A stretch of DNA of 64,000 nucleotides from an uncultured Bacilli bacterium (GTDB lineage Bacteria > Bacillota_I > Bacilli_A > RF39 > UBA660), in assembly GCA_934149105.1 (NCBI GenBank), contig CAKPDP010000007.1, positions 1 to 64,000 on the forward strand. The letters run 5' to 3'. Shown piece after piece: positions 16,379 to 26,009 of this stretch. Position numbers and translations under genes: made by a program. The first letter of the stretch is position 1. Each line of letters opens with the position of its first letter. The notes below the pieces were generated by a model that did not search any database, was not told the origin of the DNA, and saw only the letters and a list, made by a program, of their open reading frames with translations.

Positions 16379-17990
16379 TTTTTTGACTAAACTTCCCTAT
16401 TCTATCTCCAAAAACATTCTCTAAATTACCATTCTTATAATTAATATAAATATATACTCCAAAACTAACTATTGCAAATAAGATTAATATTGGTATTTGA
16501 ATAAACCTATTTTTTAATTCTGTTGGAATTATTAATTTCATAACTATTATAACAACTGCAAATAAAATATAAGATATAAAATAATTAGGAAGTCTCTTCA
16601 CTGTATCTTTAAAACTAAAATTATATTTTTTATTAAGAACATACATTGCCATAAATACCGATATACTAAAACCAATTATTGATCCTAATATAGCCCCATA
16701 ACTAGGATTAAATCCCAATTTATATGCTACTACCATTAATGGCATATCTAATATAATATTACTAACAAGCCCTAATATAACTGTAATAATAACTAATTTA
16801 TATTTATTAAGTCCCTGCAAAGTATTTATCATAATTGTACACATTGATCCAAATAAAGCCAAATATACATAGAACTTATATACTAAAGGCCCATAATAAC
16901 TTTGCCCATAAAATAATGTCCAGACTGGTTTCGCTAGTAATGATAAAAATACTGTAATTGGAACTATAACTAACAACACGCATTGCATAGCCTTATTAAA
17001 TTTATCATCTACATCTTTATTATCTTTCTTAACATAACTACTAACTATATTAGGAATTAAACTAGTAATAAGCCCTGTCGATATCGCCAAAATTATATTA
17101 TTAAGTTTAATTCCCCAAGTCGTATAAATACTAGTAATAGATTCTACAATACTAGTATCTATCTTTAAAACATCTAAAAGAGTTCTTGAAATAATAATCA
17201 TATCTACTGTATTATATAAATTATAAATTAAACTAATAATAATGAAAGGAATTGAATAAACTAATAGCTTCTTAACTATCTCTTTCTTACTAATACTATT
17301 CTCATCTTCTATATCTTTACTAGGTAATAACTTATTCTTAACTATCTTTCTCTTTAAATATAAATAAGCAAAGAATCCTCCAAAGAAAGCTCCCGATACA
17401 GCAATACCCACTGCCTTCGTAAGACCTAAATGTAAAACATTCAAACAAACATAACTACCTATTAAAATAATAATAACTCTAATTACCTGTTCTATTATCT
17501 GACTAACAGAAGTAGGAGTAATATATTTATTTCCCTGTAAAAATCCCTTTGTAACACTAAGATAAGGAATAACTAATATAGCAAAAGAAACCATTCTAAT
17601 TACATAACCAATATCTTCATAACTACTTCCCCCCTTAGCTTCACCAATTATAAGCTTACCTATCTGGGGAGCAAAAACAAATAATAAGACAAATATAACA
17701 ATTGATATAATCAAAATAATTCTTTTAGAAACATCATAAGTATCTCTAATTGCCTTCTTATAACCTAAAGCACTATATTCTGAAGTAAGCTTACTAATAG
17801 CAAAAGGAAATCCTGCACTAGATATTGCTAAAAATAATTGATATATCGTATAGGCATACCCATATAAAGCTCCTCCTCTTTCTCCAATAATAGCATTAAA
17901 AGGAATAACATACAAAAGACCAATAACCTTAACAATAATTATTCCTAATGTTGCTACTATCGCTCCATCAATAAAACTATTTTTCTTCAT
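16362..17990 (-). CDS. Polysaccharide/lipid II flippase, YtgP/SpoVB (MurJ-type) family
   Basis: A 542-residue protein with about fourteen membrane helices. The N-terminal KNSFIDGAIVATLGIIIVKVIGLLYVIPF and ISSAGFPFAISKL match the YtgP/SpoVB branch of the MOP superfamily. YtgP can act as the lipid II flippase of Bacillus, moving the peptidoglycan precursor to the outer face; other members move other lipid-linked sugars. No other MurJ is seen in this window, so essentiality is unknown. GGAGATGATG precedes the ATG. The gene follows rpoZ by 66 bases. Confidence 0.85.
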   Translation of the reverse strand: MKKNSFIDGAIVATLGIIIVKVIGLLYVIPFNAIIGERGGALYGYAYTIYQLFLAISSAGFPFAISKLTSEYSALGYKKAIRDTYDVSKRIILIISIVIFVLLFVFAPQIGKLIIGEAKGGSSYEDIGYVIRMVSFAILVIPYLSVTKGFLQGNKYITPTSVSQIIEQVIRVIIILIGSYVCLNVLHLGLTKAVGIAVSGAFFGGFFAYLYLKRKIVKNKLLPSKDIEDENSISKKEIVKKLLVYSIPFIIISLIYNLYNTVDMIIISRTLLDVLKIDTSIVESITSIYTTWGIKLNNIILAISTGLITSLIPNIVSSYVKKDNKDVDDKFNKAMQCVLLVIVPITVFLSLLAKPVWTLFYGQSYYGPLVYKFYVYLALFGSMCTIMINTLQGLNKYKLVIITVILGLVSNIILDMPLMVVAYKLGFNPSYGAILGSIIGFSISVFMAMYVLNKKYNFSFKDTVKRLPNYFISYILFAVVIIVMKLIIPTELKNRFIQIPILILFAIVSFGVYIYINYKNGNLENVFGDRIGKFSQKIKRHK

Positions 17991-18056
17991 TCCATCATCT
18001 CCAAGTACCTATAATTATATCAAAAATACCCAAAAAATAAAAGATATAGCCACAAA

Positions 18057-18260
18057 CTATACCTTTTTGTTTACACTAATAAGACCTTGATATACTTCTT
18101 CTAAAGCCCTACCTATAGGTTTAGAAGACTTATAATCTTTCTCGTCCATTTGATAATGACCAGTCTTAATCATATCCTTACTTCTCTTTGAAACTATATA
18201 AACTAACGCATATTTAGAATCAACAATATTTAATATTTTATCAATAGATGGATATATCAC
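18057..18260 (-). CDS. rpoZ: RNA polymerase omega subunit
   Basis: A 67-residue protein. The opening YPSIDKILNIVDSKYALVYIVSKRS and the later KPIGRALEEVYQG match the RpoZ pattern (sites binding beta-prime). It helps fold and stabilise the polymerase core. It starts with GTG, with GGGAG about 11 bases upstream. A promoter (18293-18321) separates it from leuS. Confidence 0.9.
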   Translation of the reverse strand: MIYPSIDKILNIVDSKYALVYIVSKRSKDMIKTGHYQMDEKDYKSSKPIGRALEEVYQGLISVNKKV

Positions 18261-18292
18261 TTATCTTCACTCTCCCTCTTTACTATATTACT

Positions 18293-18321
18293 AGAATACC
18301 CTATATAAGGAAAAATTACAA
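18293..18321 (-). promoter_or_regulatory. Promoter of rpoZ
   Basis: TTGTAA (18316-18321), 17 bases, TATTCT (18293-18298) on the minus strand. Confidence 0.5.
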
Positions 18322-18347
18322 TACAGTTGACACCATTTTGACAAATA

Positions 18348-20747
18348 TTATTTAACAACAATATTAACTATTCTATTAGGAACAACTATAACCTTAACTA
18401 TCTCCTTATCCTGAATAAATTTCTTAACATTCTCTAATTCTAAAGCCTTATCTTCTAGTAATTTCTTATCACTATCTTTCTCTATCTCGATCGTTCCTCT
18501 TAACTTACCATTAACCTGAACTCCAATCTCAATATAATTATCGATAGTCTTTTCTTCTTCATAACTAGGCCATAAATCTTGACTAAATCTCTTTCCCAAA
18601 CCATATTTATCATTTAATTCCTCTGTCATATGAGGTGCAAAAGGATTAAGAAGTTGTAACAATAATCTATAATCTTTTTTACTTATACTATCTTGCTTAT
18701 CATATTCATTAGTAAGAATCATTAAAGCCGACACAGCCGTATTATAAGAAAGCCCCTCTATATCATTTGATACTTTTTTGATAGTTTTATGTATCAAACT
18801 CTCCAAAGTAGATGTATATTCATAACTATCATTTAATTTTGTACCTAATCTATATACTTTATCTAAGAACTTCTTACAACCCTTAAGACCATTCTCATTC
18901 CAAGAAGCATCTCTAGTATAATCTCCAATAAACATTTCATAAACTCTAAGAGCATCAGCACCATAATCATTAACCATATCATTAGGATTAACTACATTAC
19001 CTTTACTCTTACTCATCTTTTCTCCATTAGAAGCTAATATCATTCCATGACTAATCCTTGTATCAAAAGGTTCACTGTATGGAACTATTCCTTGTTCATG
19101 TAAGAAAATATTCCAAAATCTAGCATACAATAAATGTCTCGTTGCATGTTCCATACCACCATCGTATAGATCAACTACTCCCCAGTATTTAAGTTTCTCT
19201 AAAGAAGCCATACACTTATCATTATGTGGATCCATATATCTTAACCAATACCAACTAGAGCCCGCCCAATTAGGCATCGTATCAGTCTCTCTAACAGCAT
19301 GTCCCCCACATTTAGGACAAGTTGTATTAACCCAATCTATAACATTCGCTAAAGGACTATCTCCATTATCAGTAGGTTCATAATAAGCAACATCAGGTAA
19401 TAGTACCGGTAAATCCTTCTCAGGAACAGGTTGCCAACCACACTTCTCACAATAGATCATTGGAATAGGTTCACCCCAAAATCTCTGTCTTGAGAAAACC
19501 CAATCCTGTAATCTATAATTAATCTTCTTATATCCTATCTTATTATCTTCCAAATAAGTAATCATCTTTTTAATACTGCTAGCCTTGTCTAGCCCATTTA
19601 AAAATCCTGAATTAATATGTACTCCATCATCAACATAAGCACTATTATCTATATCCCCGCCTTCAATAACAGGAATAATCTCCATCCCAAATTTCTTAGC
19701 AAAAGCATAGTCTCTCTCATCATGAGCAGGTACCGCCATTATAGCTCCCGTACCATAATTAACAAGAACATAATCACTAACCCAAATAGGTATCTCTTTT
19801 CCCGTTATAGGATTAATAGCCCTTAATCCCTCTAACATAACACCTGTCTTTTCCTTAGTATTATCTGTTCTTTCGATCTCACTCTTATTCTTAGCTTCTT
19901 CTCTATACTTATCTACTTCTTCTCTATTCTTAATCCTATCCCTATATTTATCTAAATACTTATGTTCTGGACTAATTACCATAAAAGTAACTCCATATAA
20001 AGTATCACATCTAGTTGTAAAGACATCGATCTTATCCGAAGTATCTACCAAATCAAAAGATACTATAGCTCCCTCACTTTTACCTATCCAATTAATTTGA
20101 GCCGTCTTTACTTTCTCTAAGAAATTAGTATTCTTAAGACCATCTAATAATTTTTCAGCATAATCACTCATTCTAAGTAACCATTGATTTTTCAATTTCT
20201 TAGTAGTCTTTGTTCCACATCTTTCACAAACACCCCCTTCAGCATCTTCATTAGATAATCCTGTTTTACATTTAGGACACCAATTAATTTCCTTTTCATC
20301 CTTATAAGCTAGACCAGCTTTATAGAATTGTAAAAATTGCCATTGTGTCCATTTATAATACTCTGGATCAGTTGTTGAAAATTCCCTCGACCAATCAATT
20401 GATAATCCTAAAGATTGCATCTGTCCTTTAAACACTTTAATATTTTCATTAACAGCTTCTCTAGGATAAATATGATTCTTTATGGCATATTGTTCTGCAG
20501 GTGCCCCAAAAGCATCCCATCCCATTGGAAACAACACATTATATCCTAAAGCTCTTTTATACCTAGCCATAACATCACTAGCCGTATAAACTCTAGCATG
20601 TCCTACATGTAATCCTGCTCCGGAAGGATAAGGAAACTCTACCAATACATAATATTTCTTCTTATCCTTATCCATCTCTACTTTAAAAGTAGCTTCCTTT
20701 TGCCAAATATCTTGCCATTTCTTTTCTATTTCTTTGAAGTTGTACAT
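18348..20747 (-). CDS. leuS: Leucyl-tRNA synthetase
   Basis: The 799 residues match a bacterial LeuS. HVGH (47-50) and KMSKS near 575 are the class I signature motifs. Zinc-type cysteines occur at CPKCKTG...CERCGTK and in the second CEKCGW...CPKCGGH pair, and the CP1 editing domain spans about 220-400. It charges tRNA-Leu in the cytoplasm. It is the second gene of a T-box operon: its ATG overlaps the upstream membrane-protein gene by 22 bases. The T-box specifier reads CTT (Leu), in agreement. Confidence 0.97.
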   Translation of the reverse strand: MYNFKEIEKKWQDIWQKEATFKVEMDKDKKKYYVLVEFPYPSGAGLHVGHARVYTASDVMARYKRALGYNVLFPMGWDAFGAPAEQYAIKNHIYPREAVNENIKVFKGQMQSLGLSIDWSREFSTTDPEYYKWTQWQFLQFYKAGLAYKDEKEINWCPKCKTGLSNEDAEGGVCERCGTKTTKKLKNQWLLRMSDYAEKLLDGLKNTNFLEKVKTAQINWIGKSEGAIVSFDLVDTSDKIDVFTTRCDTLYGVTFMVISPEHKYLDKYRDRIKNREEVDKYREEAKNKSEIERTDNTKEKTGVMLEGLRAINPITGKEIPIWVSDYVLVNYGTGAIMAVPAHDERDYAFAKKFGMEIIPVIEGGDIDNSAYVDDGVHINSGFLNGLDKASSIKKMITYLEDNKIGYKKINYRLQDWVFSRQRFWGEPIPMIYCEKCGWQPVPEKDLPVLLPDVAYYEPTDNGDSPLANVIDWVNTTCPKCGGHAVRETDTMPNWAGSSWYWLRYMDPHNDKCMASLEKLKYWGVVDLYDGGMEHATRHLLYARFWNIFLHEQGIVPYSEPFDTRISHGMILASNGEKMSKSKGNVVNPNDMVNDYGADALRVYEMFIGDYTRDASWNENGLKGCKKFLDKVYRLGTKLNDSYEYTSTLESLIHKTIKKVSNDIEGLSYNTAVSALMILTNEYDKQDSISKKDYRLLLQLLNPFAPHMTEELNDKYGLGKRFSQDLWPSYEEEKTIDNYIEIGVQVNGKLRGTIEIEKDSDKKLLEDKALELENVKKFIQDKEIVKVIVVPNRIVNIVVK

Positions 20748-21094
20748 TTTACCACACCTTTCTTAATATATATCTTAGCCATTAATCCATAACAAATAAT
20801 TATTAACAGTAACAATAATACCATTCCTATAACTAATTGAAATATAAATCCTTTAACTAAATAGACTACTACCATATAAACAATTGCTATTATAAACCCA
20901 TTAACAAGAGATGTACTTACATTAAACCATTTATAATTAATCTTCTTAAAATCTATATTATAAACATACATCAAATATAACATCTCTACCGATAAATTTT
21001 TTTTATCATATTTCTTCCTTTTCCTAGCAAATACTATGTAGTAGCTCCCCGCTACTACCAAATACACTAAGAAAAACTCTACTATCTTTTCCAT
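20726..21094 (-). CDS. Small membrane protein in the leuS T-box operon
   Basis: A 122-residue protein. Hydrophobic helices are at about 5-22, 63-82 and 84-108, with a basic loop (ARKRKKYDKK) after the first. I do not recognise the family. Strong GAGGAGG ribosome site. It is the first gene after the leucine T-box and overlaps leuS, so its level should rise when tRNA-Leu is uncharged. Confidence 0.75.
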   Translation of the reverse strand: MEKIVEFFLVYLVVAGSYYIVFARKRKKYDKKNLSVEMLYLMYVYNIDFKKINYKWFNVSTSLVNGFIIAIVYMVVVYLVKGFIFQLVIGMVLLLLLIIICYGLMAKIYIKKGVVKCTTSKK

Positions 21095-21106
21095 CTCTCC
21101 TCCTCT

Positions 21107-21312
21107 AAAAAGAAAACACCCCTATTCTACTATCTAGGAGCGTTTAAACGCGGTACCATCCTACCTTATAACTTAATCTTGATAACGGATATAATCCGGC
21201 TTTATAGCAACTAAATAGACAAGTTCATAAAATTATTGATACAAGTTTCCACCAACCACTTACTCTCTCTAATTCTAAATTTTATTACTACTTCTATCCT
21301 TCGTCTTTCTAA
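21107..21312 (-). promoter_or_regulatory. T-box leader, leucine-responsive (leuS operon)
   Basis: On the minus strand the leader has AGTGGTTGGTGG near the 5' side of stem I, a specifier region reading GAA-CTT-GTC (CTT, Leu), and the T-box core TAGGATGGTACCGCG. The antiterminator pairs TAGGA with TCCTA. The competing terminator pairs CGCTCCTA with TAGGGGTG and is followed by TTTTCTTTTT (21109-21118). Uncharged tRNA-Leu should favour read-through. Confidence 0.9.
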
Positions 21313-21318
21313 AAACGT

Positions 21319-21347
21319 ATTATACTATACTTTCTCAATATATTCAA
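21319..21347 (-). promoter_or_regulatory. Promoter of the leuS T-box operon
   Basis: TTGAAT (21342-21347), 17 bases, TATAAT (21319-21324) on the minus strand. The -35 lies inside the end of the GH31 coding region, whose stop is at 21325-21327. Confidence 0.7.
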
Positions 21348-23685
21348 GTAAACTAATAAACATTGTAATAAATTTTGGTTCTAATCCCTTTCTCTTTAAT
21401 TTCCTAATAGCAATTCTCTTCTTTCTAATAGTCATATTACTAAATAGGATTGCATCTATTCTATTCTTAAGATTAGTATCTATTTCTAGATCTTCTAAAA
21501 TATCTGCTATATCCTCATTAATAATCTCTGTCGCTACATTCTCTAAATTTTCTCCACTTACCTCTATTTTTAAAGAACCTGCCGTTAAAACATTACTAAC
21601 ATATATAACCAAATCATTATTATTACTAAAAGCCTGATACTGAACCTCGTTACCAGAAACTAATACTTTAATATTTTTAACTAACCTCGTTCCCCTAAAT
21701 CTAATAAAGTAATTTCTATATCTTGGAATTACTCCTACCTTCCCATCTCCTAAAGTAATATAAAATTCATATTCATTAGGAGCATATTCATATTCATAAT
21801 TAGTAATAACATAATTACTACTAGATAATCCCTCTAAATCATCTTCATATAATTTATAACTACCATTCTTCCCAGGAAATACTTGTATTTCCATATTAAC
21901 AGGATTATTAGTATTATTATCTAAAGACATTGGAATAATAGAACCTGCCCTACAAAAAACTGGATATTCTTCATCTTTATAGAAATTCAAATAATATCTA
22001 TTACCATTATATCTTTTACCACTACCAAAATGATACCATTTACCTTCTGGCATAAACACCCTTAACACTACTCTATCCATAACAGGATTCTTTTTCTTAA
22101 TAATAGGTGCAACCATCATTTCTGTTCCTAACATATATTGATTTCTATATAATGGTTCATCGTAAATTTTAGGATATTGATAATACATTGGTTGCACTAA
22201 AGGAACACCACTCTTATGATACATATAAGCCTCATTATATAGATAAGGAACCAATTTTGTCCTAATCTGCATATATTCCCTTACAACTCCTAAGCTAAGA
22301 ACATCCCATTTCCAAGGCTCTCTCTTATAATATTTTCCACCTTCACTTGCTAGCATCATAATAGGACTAAATGTGCCAAATTGAACATATCTCATAAATA
22401 ATTCACTATTTTCAATTCCCCCATAATACCCTCCAATAGCGTGACTAACAAAAGACATTCCAATGTTAGAAGCCGTAGCATTATAAAATGGAAGTACTTC
22501 CAAAGTTTTCCAAGAAACCTTCGTCTTACCGGAAAAATATATTCCATACCGATGCATAGCAATACCAGTATTTCTACTTATATTAATACCCCTTTTTCCT
22601 AAAAATAAAGGATTACTAATATAATTTAAATGTCCAAATAAACTAATATTATCTTTATCTTTAATATTATTATAATCTGTTAAAAAGTAACTAACTCCTT
22701 CTCCTAATAAAGGCCTAACAATATTATTTAAATAGGCACTAATCATATAATTATTAAACGGTACAAAATTAATCATCGGACTATTAGTATTCAAGAAACT
22801 ACTAATACCAGGATATAATCTAGACTGATTATTAATACCATACTCTGGATTAAGCGTTACCCCTAATTTTATATTATAATTACTAAGTAATCCCATCAAG
22901 GACTTAATATCTATCCCATCAAAAGAATAAAAATCTTTATCATTATGCCAATTATTTCCCAAAATAATACTAGATATATTAATATTGTTATCCGCAAACT
23001 TACTAAGTAAATTTTCTATATCCTCTAATTTATATTTCTCATTCTTATACCAAATATTTCCTAGTAAAAACCTACTAATCATCATAGGATAACCCGTAAG
23101 CTCATAATAATCTCTCAAACAAAAGCCAAAATCTTTCCTATACATAAATAAATAAATATCAATATTATTATTTTCTCTCTTTACTGGACTATCATTCTCA
23201 TCTATAACCAACGTCTTAGTATCATCTATAACCGCAAATCCATCCGTCGAATAAAGACCTTTATCAAATCTTAACTTACCTTCAAAATCATCTAAACTAT
23301 AAGTAAGAGCCCCAAAGTTTCTTGCCTCTGGATGACCATAATACCAAACTCTATCGCTTTCCTTCAGACTAACTCTCAAAGTACTACCTGGTGTTAATTT
23401 ACCACTATAAAAAGGTTTATCTTTAACATAATTCAAAGTAAAATACTTAGTCTCTATTCTTAATAAAGTATCTGTATCCTCCCTTGTATAATCTACTTTC
23501 TTAAAATTTCTAAAAATTACATTTTGACTAGCCCTATCCTCAAATTCTCCATTAGGACTATATTCTAATCTAATTAATCTTTCTGTAAGCAAAGTAAATC
23601 TATATTTATTACCCATAATAATATTAGCTTTATTAGCAATTAAATTTCTTTTATCTTTAACAAAATAAGAAGCCAGACTAGTCAT
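21325..23685 (-). CDS. Glycoside hydrolase family 31 homologue, probably catalytically altered
   Basis: A 786-residue protein with the GH31 layout: N-terminal beta-sandwich (about 25-195), TIM barrel (about 200-500) and C-terminal beta domains with an extra helical tail. Asp337 in YFLTDYNN fits the nucleophile. At the acid/base site relatives have SGDT, but here it is FSGKTKVSW, so Lys387 replaces Asp. The substrate-binding SHDIGG is SHAIGG (Ala416). The rest of that block (NATASNIG, YYKREPWKWD) is conserved. It may be inactive, use another acid, or bind glycans only. No signal peptide. AAAGGGTGAT precedes the ATG, with TGGTATACT as extended -10. Confidence 0.8.
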   Translation of the reverse strand: MTSLASYFVKDKRNLIANKANIIMGNKYRFTLLTERLIRLEYSPNGEFEDRASQNVIFRNFKKVDYTREDTDTLLRIETKYFTLNYVKDKPFYSGKLTPGSTLRVSLKESDRVWYYGHPEARNFGALTYSLDDFEGKLRFDKGLYSTDGFAVIDDTKTLVIDENDSPVKRENNNIDIYLFMYRKDFGFCLRDYYELTGYPMMISRFLLGNIWYKNEKYKLEDIENLLSKFADNNINISSIILGNNWHNDKDFYSFDGIDIKSLMGLLSNYNIKLGVTLNPEYGINNQSRLYPGISSFLNTNSPMINFVPFNNYMISAYLNNIVRPLLGEGVSYFLTDYNNIKDKDNISLFGHLNYISNPLFLGKRGINISRNTGIAMHRYGIYFSGKTKVSWKTLEVLPFYNATASNIGMSFVSHAIGGYYGGIENSELFMRYVQFGTFSPIMMLASEGGKYYKREPWKWDVLSLGVVREYMQIRTKLVPYLYNEAYMYHKSGVPLVQPMYYQYPKIYDEPLYRNQYMLGTEMMVAPIIKKKNPVMDRVVLRVFMPEGKWYHFGSGKRYNGNRYYLNFYKDEEYPVFCRAGSIIPMSLDNNTNNPVNMEIQVFPGKNGSYKLYEDDLEGLSSSNYVITNYEYEYAPNEYEFYITLGDGKVGVIPRYRNYFIRFRGTRLVKNIKVLVSGNEVQYQAFSNNNDLVIYVSNVLTAGSLKIEVSGENLENVATEIINEDIADILEDLEIDTNLKNRIDAILFSNMTIRKKRIAIRKLKRKGLEPKFITMFISLLEYIEKV

Positions 23686-23777
23686 AATATCACCCTTTAT
23701 TCTAATAAACAGTATACCATACTTTAAACAAAATTACGAGCAAAAAGCATAAACTAATGGTAAAATTAAAAGAGCCA

Positions 23778-25007
23778 CTAGACCCTTTTACCAATAAAAT
23801 ACTTCTTCTTTCCTCTTCTTACAATAATATATTTATCATCAATAAACATCTTTTTATCAATATCAAATTCCAAATCTGTAATTATATCTCCATTAATACT
23901 AATAGCCTTCCCAGAAATCATCTCCCTAGCTTCTCTCTTACTACTAACAGCTCCTAATTCCACTAACAAATCAACTATCTTATTACTACTTACTTCTCTT
24001 ATTTCATTACCTTTAAATATCTCTTCTATTTCTTTAGCTTTTAAATCTTTAAATTCTCCCGTAAATAATACTTCTGATAATTTCAAAGCTCTTTCATATT
24101 CTTCTTTACCATGTAAATCTGTAATAATCTCTCTAGCTAAAGCCTTATGAGCTTCCCTCTTTTCTGGATGTTCTCTATTAGATTTATCAAGCTCTTCTAT
24201 TTCCTCTTTAGTCAAAAAAGTAAATATCTTTAAATAATCAACAACTAAACTATCATCAACATTAACTAAATACTGATACAATTGATAAGAAGAAGTCTTA
24301 TTAAGATCTAACCATAAAGCATTTCCTTCACTTTTACCAAATTTCTTACCATATTTATCAAGAACTAATGGCATTGTAAAACCATAAGCTTCTTTACCCT
24401 TAATCTTTCTTATCAAATCAATACCCGTTGTAATATTTCCCCATTGATCTGATCCAGCAGCTTGTAAAACGCAATTTTTTTCTTCAAATAACTTCAAAAA
24501 GTCGTATCCTTGAATTAAAGTATAAGAAAATTCTGCATAAGTAATACCTGTATCTAATCTTCTTCTAATAATATCTTTATCTAGCATATAATTAACGTTA
24601 ATATATTTTCCAATATCCCTCAAAAAATCTAAATACTCATAACCCTTAAACCAGTCATAATTATTAACTATTTCTACTTCTCCCTTAAAAATATTCTTTA
24701 CTTGTCTAGAGATACCATCTAAATTTTTATTTAAAGTCTCTTTACTAATTATCTCCCTTTCGGACGTTGGTCTAGGATCTCCAATCAATCCTGTTGCACC
24801 CCCCACTAACAAAATAGGATGATGTCCCATCTTTGCTAATCTCTTAGCAGTAACTAAAGATGAATAATGTCCCAAATGTAAACTATCCGCTGTCGGATCA
24901 GTTCCCCAATAAAAACTAATTTTCTCTTCATTTAATTTCTTTTCCAATTCTGGACTACTAATATCCTTAATCAGTCCTCTCCATTTTAGTTCTTCAAAAA
25001 ATGTCAT
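23778..25007 (-). CDS. tyrS: Tyrosyl-tRNA synthetase
   Basis: A 409-residue TyrS of the bacterial type. HLGH (44-47) and KFGKS near 230 (KMSKS equivalent) form the ATP site; YAEFSYTLIQGYDFL binds tyrosine. The C-terminal S4 domain (about 345-409) contacts tRNA-Tyr. Its leader is a T-box with a TAC (Tyr) specifier. Monocistronic. Confidence 0.97.
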   Translation of the reverse strand: MTFFEELKWRGLIKDISSPELEKKLNEEKISFYWGTDPTADSLHLGHYSSLVTAKRLAKMGHHPILLVGGATGLIGDPRPTSEREIISKETLNKNLDGISRQVKNIFKGEVEIVNNYDWFKGYEYLDFLRDIGKYINVNYMLDKDIIRRRLDTGITYAEFSYTLIQGYDFLKLFEEKNCVLQAAGSDQWGNITTGIDLIRKIKGKEAYGFTMPLVLDKYGKKFGKSEGNALWLDLNKTSSYQLYQYLVNVDDSLVVDYLKIFTFLTKEEIEELDKSNREHPEKREAHKALAREIITDLHGKEEYERALKLSEVLFTGEFKDLKAKEIEEIFKGNEIREVSSNKIVDLLVELGAVSSKREAREMISGKAISINGDIITDLEFDIDKKMFIDDKYIIVRRGKKKYFIGKRV

Positions 25008-25025
25008 TTTCTACTCTCCTCCTAA

Positions 25026-25226
25026 CAAAAAAAGAATGATACCAAAGGAGTCTAAAAATAGACGGTACCATCCTTTTATTAACTTAATTATATAACGGTT
25101 TTACCCGACTTAGCTAGAAATGTGTACTTGGTTAATATTCTCTTATTAGTTTTCACCAACCACTAACTCTCTTCTAAAGTAAAATATTAACTACTAAATT
25201 ATTTCTAATACTAATTATCAATGACA
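25026..25226 (-). promoter_or_regulatory. T-box leader, tyrosine-responsive (tyrS)
   Basis: The minus strand shows GAGAGTTAGTGGTTGGTG at stem I, a specifier region AAG-TAC-ACA (TAC, Tyr) and the core AAAGGATGGTACCG. The antiterminator pairs AAAGGA with TCCTTT. The terminator pairs GGATGGTACC with GGTATCATTC, with G-T pairs, and ends in T7 (25027-25033). Confidence 0.9.
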
Positions 25227-25231
25227 ACTAA

Positions 25232-25260
25232 ATTATAACATCAAATATTTAACATTACAA
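25232..25260 (-). promoter_or_regulatory. Promoter of tyrS
   Basis: TTGTAA (25255-25260), 17 bases, TATAAT (25232-25237) on the minus strand. Confidence 0.7.
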
Positions 25261-25267
25261 CCCCTTT

Positions 25268-25999
25268 TTAATTTTCTTCATCCATTTCCTCTTCTGTACC
25301 ATCATCCTCATTATCTGACTGAGTAAAATTAAGATGTTGATGTTCCCATAAAATAGATATAATATCTGGATTAACTCCAATCGTATTAACCATTTCCTCT
25401 ACAATTAAACTTCTTGATGTCACAATAACAGCCTTAATCTTAACAACTTCCTCATTTACTTCTTCTTTCTCTAATTTACTAAGATTAAGTGAATTACTAG
25501 CCACAATTTTTGAAATAGTTGTTCTCACTAAAACCTCTACATTTTTTTTACAAGTTATATCGATAATACATTTTTCTTTTTTATTTAACTTTATTTTTTC
25601 CATTATCTTATGAGAAATAAATCTCAAAAATATATTTGATATAAGTACTAAAAAAGTGCCTACGGCCGCTTCAAATACCATTCCTGACGCTGTCAATACC
25701 CCTATTGCCGCTACACACCACAATGTTGCCGCTGTATTAAGACCTTTTATTCTATTTCCATCCCTAAGAATAACTCCTGCTCCCAGAAAACCTATCCCCG
25801 ATACTATCTGAGCCGCAATTCTCGTCTTATCTGAAGTACTAACTCCAAACGAAACAATCATAAACATAAATGCCCCTAAACTAACCAAAACATTAGTCCT
25901 AAGACCAACCATTCTATGTCTATATTGTCTTTCAATTCCAATTATTATACTTAATATAAAACAGATACTAATTCTTATCAAAAAAGTCCCCATACTCAT
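25268..25999 (-). CDS. MgtC/SapB family membrane protein
   Basis: A 243-residue protein with four to five N-terminal helices carrying the MgtC signature (RISICFILSIIIGIERQYRHR, LVSLGAFMF, GIGFLGAGVI). From about 140 comes a soluble ACT-like C-terminal domain with an acidic tail (DNEDDGTEEEMDEEN). Relatives affect magnesium homeostasis or inhibit F-ATP synthase in pathogens; in commensals the role is open. AGGAGGGATATT precedes the ATG. It follows whiA by 10 bases, so probably the same transcript. Confidence 0.88.
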   Translation of the reverse strand: MSMGTFLIRISICFILSIIIGIERQYRHRMVGLRTNVLVSLGAFMFMIVSFGVSTSDKTRIAAQIVSGIGFLGAGVILRDGNRIKGLNTAATLWCVAAIGVLTASGMVFEAAVGTFLVLISNIFLRFISHKIMEKIKLNKKEKCIIDITCKKNVEVLVRTTISKIVASNSLNLSKLEKEEVNEEVVKIKAVIVTSRSLIVEEMVNTIGVNPDIISILWEHQHLNFTQSDNEDDGTEEEMDEEN

Positions 26000-26009
26000 A
26001 ATATCCCTC

